Shown here in pieces: positions 57,741 to 64,000 of a stretch of 64,000 bases of DNA (positions are counted from its first letter, which is position 1; each line of letters begins with the position of its first letter). The position numbers and the translations under genes are program-made. The notes beneath the pieces were generated by a model, which saw only the letters and a list, made by a program, of their open reading frames with translations, ran no database searches and had not been told where the DNA came from. This DNA is from Echinarachnius parma (Eukaryota; Echinodermata; Echinoidea; Clypeasteroida; Echinarachniidae): positions 62,001 to 126,000 of the forward strand of contig JBAMJV010008090.1 of assembly GCA_037951105.1 (NCBI GenBank), in the 5' to 3' direction.

Positions 57741-59264
57741 AGGTGGGCTGTACATCATACAGACCACCTCATAATTTCGTTAGAATTGCCTTTATTATTA
57801 TTATTAGGTGGGCTGTACATCATACAGACCACCTCATAATTTCGTTAGAATTGCCTTTATTTATTTATTTATTAGGTGGGCTGTACATCATACAGACCAC
57901 CTCATAATTTCGTTAGAATTGCCTTTATTATTATTAGGTGGGCTGTACATCATACAGACCACCTCATAATTTCGTTAGAATTGCCTTTATTAGGTGGGCT
58001 GTACATCATACAGACCACCTCATAATTTCGTTAGAATTGCCTTTATTTATTTATTTATTTATTTATTATTCTTTATTTTTCTTATTTCCAATCACTTTTT
58101 TGTTAGCAAGATAACTTGAAAATGGCTCAATCAAGTCTTGAAATTTGGCACACATATATATAGGCATATGGACAAAGCAAAATAAGGGTTTTGAACCCTG
58201 ACCTTGACTGATGACGTCATCTAGGCGCCATTTTGTAAAATTTTCTGAATATCTTCTCATGATCATATCTTCATAACGAAAAGTTGTTTCTCATTCATAT
58301 TTATCATGATCAAGGTCAATATCCGTCCGGTCAATTTCAGGTCAAAAAACCGCGCGCGCATGCGTACGTGCGCGCGTCAGCGCGCGCGCAAAATTTAAAA
58401 TGTTCAAAATCGTCGCAAATTCATTTTGGATACGTTTTAGGCCATTTTAAGCATTTTACGAAAAAACGCGCACACGCGCATGCGCGCGCGTTTTCGCGCG
58501 TACTGGCATTTTGCAACATAGAATCGCCGAATTTTCTCTGTTATCATATTTAGCCCATCTTTCCAAGCATTTTGATACCTTGTTCACCTTTTTCTGACTA
58601 GTAAAAACGCAATGAGCTTCCGTTCAAGAAACATGTCCGTGCGCGCGAGCTCTTGTAATACATAGCATATATGGGCAAAAACATGCCTATACAAAATTCA
58701 TTGTAACTCTTCAGAATGGATGGGAACTCCCAAGTTTTTTTTCATATTTGGATAGATTATGAGTCGGAGATATGATTTCATGTCTCATTTGACCCTCAAT
58801 TAACTCATGGCGTCATCATAATGGCCTCCGAACTCAAAATTTCAATTTGCATATTATGACGTCAGCATATTTTTGGAAAATTGATTGTAATCTCTGTAAA
58901 TGTTGATCGATTTTCTTCCAAATTTTGATATGTTCTAGCTCAGACAATTTTCTACAAATGTAATAACCACGATTTTTCATTTTGACAAAGGCATCATGGC
59001 GTATTTTTGCGATTTAAGGAGGCATGTCATTTTTTAACATTTTGCGTGTATTCTCTATGGGACATGACTTTTTTTCAAAACTGGATTCTACATTCCCGTC
59101 TTTCGCGACCAATATCTTCTTCGTTTTAGCTTCGTTTACGCTGAACTTCGAGTATGTTGTAGCTGAGACAATAAGCTATCTCAAATGAGCCCTTGATTAT
59201 GTCTTTAATTTTAGTTCGACCAGCCCACCTATACTTGTTCTAAACAAGTATTACAATTCTAGTT
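57741..59264 (+). repeat. Array unit 21 (class B, five 5' modules)
   Basis: The largest run of modules: 57741, 57806, 57874, 57936 and 57992. It has several private indels (CAAGTCTTG, AAGGGTTTTG, AAAACCGCGCG, CAAAATTTAAAATG). Confidence 0.85.
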
Positions 59265-60472
59265 TATTTATTATTATTCTTTATTTTTCTTATTTCCAAT
59301 CACTTTTTTGTTAGCAAGATAACTTGAAAATGGCTCAATCAAGTGCCTTGAAATTTGGCACACATATATATAGGCATATGGACAAAGCAAAATAAGGTTT
59401 TGAACCCTGACCTTGACTGATGACGTCATCTAGGCGCCATTTTGTAAAATTTTCTGAATATCTTCTCATGATCATATCTTCATAACGAAAAGTTGTTTCT
59501 CATTCATATTTATCATGATCAAGGTCAATATCCGTCCGGTCAATTTCAGGTCAAAAAACGCGCGCGCATGCGTACGTGCGCGCGTCAGCGCGCGCGCAAA
59601 ATTTTAAAATGTTCAAAATCGTCGCAAATTCATTTTGGATACGTTTTAGGCCATTTTAAGCATTTTACGAAAAAACGCGCACACGCGCATGCGCGCGCGT
59701 TTTCGCGCGTACTGGCATTTTGCAACATAGAATCGCCGAATTTTCTCTGTTATCATATTTAGCCCATCTTTCCAAGCATTTTGATACCTTGTTCACCTTT
59801 TTCTGACTAGTAAAAACGCAATGAGCTTCCGTTCAAGAAACATGTCCGTGCGCGCGAGCTCTTGTAATACATAGCATATATGGGCAAAAACATGCCTATA
59901 CAAAATTCATTGTAACTCTTCAGAATGGATGGGAACTCCCAAGTTTTTTTTCATATTTGGATAGATTATGAGTCGGAGATATGATTTCATGTCTCATTTG
60001 ACCCTCAATTAACTCATGGCGTCATCATAATGGCCTCCGAACTCAAAATTTCAATTTGCATATTATGACGTCAGCATATTTTTGGAAAATTTATTGTATC
60101 TCTGTAAATATTGATCGATTTTCTTCCAAATTTTGATATGTTCTATCTGAGACAATTCTCTACAAATGTGATGATCACGATTTTTCATTTTGACAAAGGC
60201 ATCATGGCGTATTTTTGCGATTTAAGGAGGCATGTCATTTTTTCACATTTTCCGTGTATTCTCTATGGGACATGACTTTTTTTCAAAACTGGATACTACA
60301 TTCCCATCTTTCGCGACCAATATCTTCTTCGTTTTAGCTTCGTTTACGCTGAACTTCGAGTATGTTGTAGCTGAGACAATAAGCTATCTCAAATGAGCCC
60401 TTGATTATGTCTTTAATTTTAGTTCGACCAGCCCACCTATACTTGTTCTAAACAAGTATTACAATTCTAGTT
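59265..60472 (+). repeat. Array unit 22 (class A, no 5' module)
   Basis: Core only; private TTTTCCGTGTATT and GGATACTACATTCCCATC. Confidence 0.85.
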
Positions 60473-61897
60473 TATTATTATTATTATTTAGGTGGGCTGT
60501 ACATCATACAGACCACCTCATAATTTCGTTAGAATTGCCTTTATTATTAGGTGGGCTGTACATCATACAGACCACCTCATAATTTCGTTAGAATTGCCTT
60601 TATTTATTTATTATTATTATTAGGTGGGCTGTACATCATACAGACCACCTCATAATTTCGTTAGAATTGCCTTTATTTATTTATTTATTTATTTATTATT
60701 ATTCTTTATTTTTCTTATTTCCAATCACTTTTTTGTTACCACGATAACTTGAAAATGGCTCAATCAAGTGCCTTGAAATTTGGCACACATATATATAGGC
60801 ATATGGACAAAGCAAAATAAGGTTTTGAACCCTGACCTTGACTGATGACGTCATCTAGGCGCCATTTTGTAAAATTTTCTGAATATCTTCTCATGATCAT
60901 ATCTTCATAACGAAAAGTTGTTTCTCATTCATATTTATCATGATCAAGGTCAATATCCGTCCGGTCAATTTCAGGTCTAAAAACGCGCGCGCATGCGTAC
61001 GTGCGCGCGTCAGCGCGCGCGCAAAATTTTAAAATGTTCAAAATCGTCGCAAATTCATTTTGGATACGTTTTAGGCCATTTTAAGCATTTTACGAAAAAA
61101 CGCGCACACGCGCATGCGCGCGCGTTTTCGCGCGTACTGGCATTTTGCAACATAGAATCGCCGAATTTTCTCTGTTATCATATTTAGCCCATCTTTCCAA
61201 GCATTTTGATACCTTGTTCACCTTTTTCTGACTAGTAAAAACGCAATGAGCTTCCGTTCAAGAAACATGTCCGTGCGCGCGAGCTCTTGTAATACATAGC
61301 ATATATGGGCAAAAACATGCCTATACAAAATTCATTGTAACTCTTCAGAATGGATGGGAACTCCCAAGTTTTTTTTCATATTTGGATAGATTATGAGTCG
61401 GAGATATGATTTCATGTCTCATTTGACCCTCAATTAACTCATGGCGTCATCATAATGGCCTCCGAACTCAAAATTTCAATTTGCATATTATGACGTCAGC
61501 ATATTTTTGGAAAATTTATTGTATCTCTGTAAATATTGATCGATTTTCTTCCAAATTTTGATATGTTCTATCTGAGACAATTCTCTACAAATGTGATGAT
61601 CACGATTTTTCATTTTGACAAAGGCATCATGGCGTATTTTTGCGATTTAAGGAGGTATGTCATTTTTTCACATTTTGCGTGTATTCTCTATGGGACATGA
61701 CTTTTTTTCAAAACTGGATTCTACATTCCCGTCTTTCGCGACCAATATCTTCTTCGTTTTAGCTTCGTTTACGCTGAACTTCGAGTATGTTGTAGCTGAG
61801 ACAATAAGCTATCTCAAATGAGCCCTTGATTATGTCTTTAATTTTAGTTCGACCAGCCCACCTATACTTGTTCTAAACAAGTATTACAATTCTAGTT
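60473..61897 (+). repeat. Array unit 23 (class A, three 5' modules)
   Basis: Modules at 60490, 60549 and 60622. Private AGGTCTAAAAACGCG. Confidence 0.85.
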
Positions 61898-63094
61898 ATT
61901 CTTTATTTTTCTTATTTCCAATCACTTTTTTGTTAGCAAGATAACTTGAAAATGGCTCAATCAAGTGCCTTGAAATTTGGCACACATATATATAGGCATA
62001 TGGACAAAGCAAAATAAGGTTTTGAACCCTGACCTTTACTGATGACGTCATCTAGGCGCCATTTTGTAAAATTTTCTGAATATCTTCTCATGATCATATC
62101 TTCATAACGAAAAGTTGTTTCACATTCATATTTATCATGATCAAGGTCAATATCCGTCCGGTCAATTTCAGGTCAAAAAACGCGCGCGCATGCGTACGTG
62201 CGCGCGTCAGCGCGCGCGCAAAATTTTAAAATGTTCAAAATCGTCGCAAATTCATTTTGGATACGTTTTAGGCCATTTTAAGCATTTTACGAAAAAACGC
62301 GCACACGCGCATGCGCGCGCGTTTTCGCGCGTACTGGCATTTTGCAACATAGAATCGCCGAATTTTCTCTGTTATCATATTTAGCCCATCTTTCCAAGCA
62401 TTTTGATACCTTGTTCACCTTTTTCTGACTAGTAAAAACGCAATGAGCTTCCGTTCAAGAAACATGTCCGTGCGCGCGAGCTCTTGTAATACATAGCATA
62501 TATGGGCAAAAACATGCCTATACAAAATTCATTGTAACTCTTCAGAATGGATGGGAACTCCCAAGTTTTTTTTCATATTTGGATAGATTATGAGTCGGAG
62601 ATATGATTTCATGTCTCATTTGACCCTCAATTAACTCATGGCGTCATCATAATGGCCTCCGAACTCAAAATTTCAATTTGCATATTATGACGTCAGCATA
62701 TTTTTGGAAAATTGATTGTATCTCTGTAAATGTTGATCGATTTTCTTCCAAATTTTGATATGTTCTAGCTGAGACAATTCTCTACAAATGTAATGATCAC
62801 GATTTTTCATTTTGACAAAGGAATCATGGCGTATTTTTGCGATTTAAGGAGGCATGTCATTTTTTAACATTTTGCGTGTATTCTCTATTGGACATGACTT
62901 TTTTTCAAAACTGGATTCTACATTCCCGTCTTTCGCGACCAATATCTTCATCGTTTTAGCTTCGTTTACGCTGAACTTCGAGTATGTTGTAGCTGAGACA
63001 ATAAGCTATCTCAAATGAGCCCTTGATTATGTCTTTAATTTTAGTTCGACCAGCCCACCTATACTTGTTCTAAACAAGTATTACAATTCTAGTT
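61898..63094 (+). repeat. Array unit 24 (class C), twin of unit 16
   Basis: Shares the four private changes of unit 16 and the same start (TATTCTTTATT). Its own private change is TTTCACATTC. Confidence 0.85.
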
Positions 63095-64000
63095 TATTTT
63101 TCTTATTTCCAATCACTTTTTTGTTAGCAAGATAACTTGAAAATGGCTCAATCAAGTGCCTTGAAATTTGGCACACATATATATAGGCATATGGACAAAG
63201 CAAAATAAGGTTTTGAACCCTGACCTTGACTGATGACGTCATCTAGGCGCCATTTTGTAAAATTTTCTGAATATCTTCTCATGATCATATCTTCATAACG
63301 AAAAGTTGTTTCTCATTCATATTTATCATGATCAAGGTCAATATCCGTCCGGTCAATTTCAGGTCAAAAAACGCGCGCGCATGCGTACGTGCGCGCGTCA
63401 GCGCGCGCGCAAAATTTTAAAATGTTCAAAATCGTCGCAAATTCATTTTGGATACGTTTTAGGCCATTTTAAGCATTTTACGAAAAAACGCGCACACGCG
63501 CATGCGCGCGCGTTTTCGCGCGTACTGGCATTTTGCAACATAGAATCGCCGAATTTTCTCTGTTATCATATTTAGCCCATCTTTCCAAGCATTTTGATAC
63601 CTTGTTCACCTTTTTCTGACTAGTAAAAACGCAATGAGCTTCCGTTCAAGAAACATGTCCGTGCGCGCGAGCTCTTGTAATACATAGCATATATGGGCAA
63701 AAACATGCCTATACAAAATTCATTGTAACTCTTCAGAATGGATGGGAACTCCCAAGTTTTTTTTCATATTTGGATAGATTATGAGTCGGAGATATGATTT
63801 CATGTCTCATTTGACCCTCAATTAACTCATGGCGTCATCATAACGGCCTTCCAACTCAAAATTTCAATTAACATATTATGACGTCAGCATATTTTTGGAA
63901 AATTGATTGTATCTCTGTAAATGTTGATCGATTTTCTTCCAAATTTTGATATGTTCTAGCTCAGACAATTTTCTACAAATGTATTAACCACGTTTTTTCA
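63095..64000 (+). repeat. Array unit 25 (class B), twin of unit 17, cut by window end
   Basis: Same short start and the same private changes as unit 17 (TAACGGCCTTCC, AATTAACATATTATG, TGTATTAACCACG). The array continues beyond the window. Confidence 0.85.

Larger units (their letters stand above)
29984..64000 (+). repeat. Head-to-tail array of 25 Helitron/Helentron-like units plus one divergent relative; continues past the window
   Basis: Units of about 1190-1210 bp, plus any 5' modules, follow each other without spacers, all in one orientation and nearly identical. Each ends CAGCCCACCT, a 9-bp stem (ATACTTGTT/AACAAGTAT, loop CTA), TACAATT, CTAG, TT. Where the 5' end is complete it begins AGGTGGGCTG, inverted to the 3' CAGCCCACCT, inside a 29-bp imperfect palindrome. 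Subterminal inverted repeats, a 3' hairpin a few bases before CTRR, insertion next to T, and tandem copies are features of non-autonomous Helitron/Helentron elements. No Rep/helicase gene is present in the window. Three diagnostic sequence classes (A, B, C) are used in the unit entries: A has TATCTGAGACAATTCTC, B has AGCTCAGACAATTTTC, C has AGCTGAGACAATTCTC. I cannot exclude that this is simply a satellite derived from such an element. Confidence 0.8.

Overview
This is eukaryotic, intron-bearing, AT-rich genomic DNA from a marine invertebrate, probably a deuterostome (echinoderm, hemichordate or lancelet). The reasons are single-exon SRCR and sushi domains with phase-1 splice junctions, dense MITE and foldback DNA transposons, and worn LINEs. 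The sequence alone does not settle the species. There are no prokaryotic genes, operons or CRISPR arrays. Region 1 (1-8.4 kb) holds what looks like a complete small receptor gene on the + strand in four phase-compatible exons: leader (25-100), one sushi/CCP domain (3689-3868), transmembrane helix (7449-7530) and a 133-residue cytoplasmic tail with four His-Val-Tyr motifs (7912-8311). Joined, these give 245 codons plus a stop. Its introns hold piggyBac-like and other TTAA-flanked MITEs, a foldback, a minisatellite and a LINE split by a Tigger-like insertion. Region 2 (8.4-20 kb) is essentially transposon debris: foldbacks, a LINE 3' end, an inverted Tc1-like relic split by a TTAA element, paired TTAA elements and a Harbinger-like element inside a segmental duplication. 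Region 3 (20.2-29.6 kb) starts with a second leader exon paralogous to the first (20262-20343). It continues through a broken SRCR exon (25853-26130) to two intact 309-bp SRCR exons (28170-28478, 29244-29552). Phases again match, so this is the 5' part of an SRCR receptor gene; any later exons lie beyond the array or are lost. The two genes look like tandem relatives that share a leader but have shuffled different phase 1-1 ectodomain exons. Region 4 (29984-64000, running off the window) is a head-to-tail array of 25 copies of a roughly 1.2-kb unit, all in one orientation, plus one divergent 2.5-kb relative (55244-57740). Both families have a palindromic 5' end, an inverted copy of its arm near the 3' end, a 9-bp stem-loop and then CTAG-TT after 6-7 nt. 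Their terminal sequences differ while the pairing is kept. This is the architecture of non-autonomous Helitron/Helentron-type rolling-circle elements. Each unit also carries two long alternating purine-pyrimidine (CG-rich) tracts, usually two perfect TGACGTCA palindromes and a CGCCATTTT motif. Ten units carry 1-5 tandem copies of the 5' terminal module. Diagnostic variants show that blocks of units have been copied within the array. The array is the most unusual object in the window.
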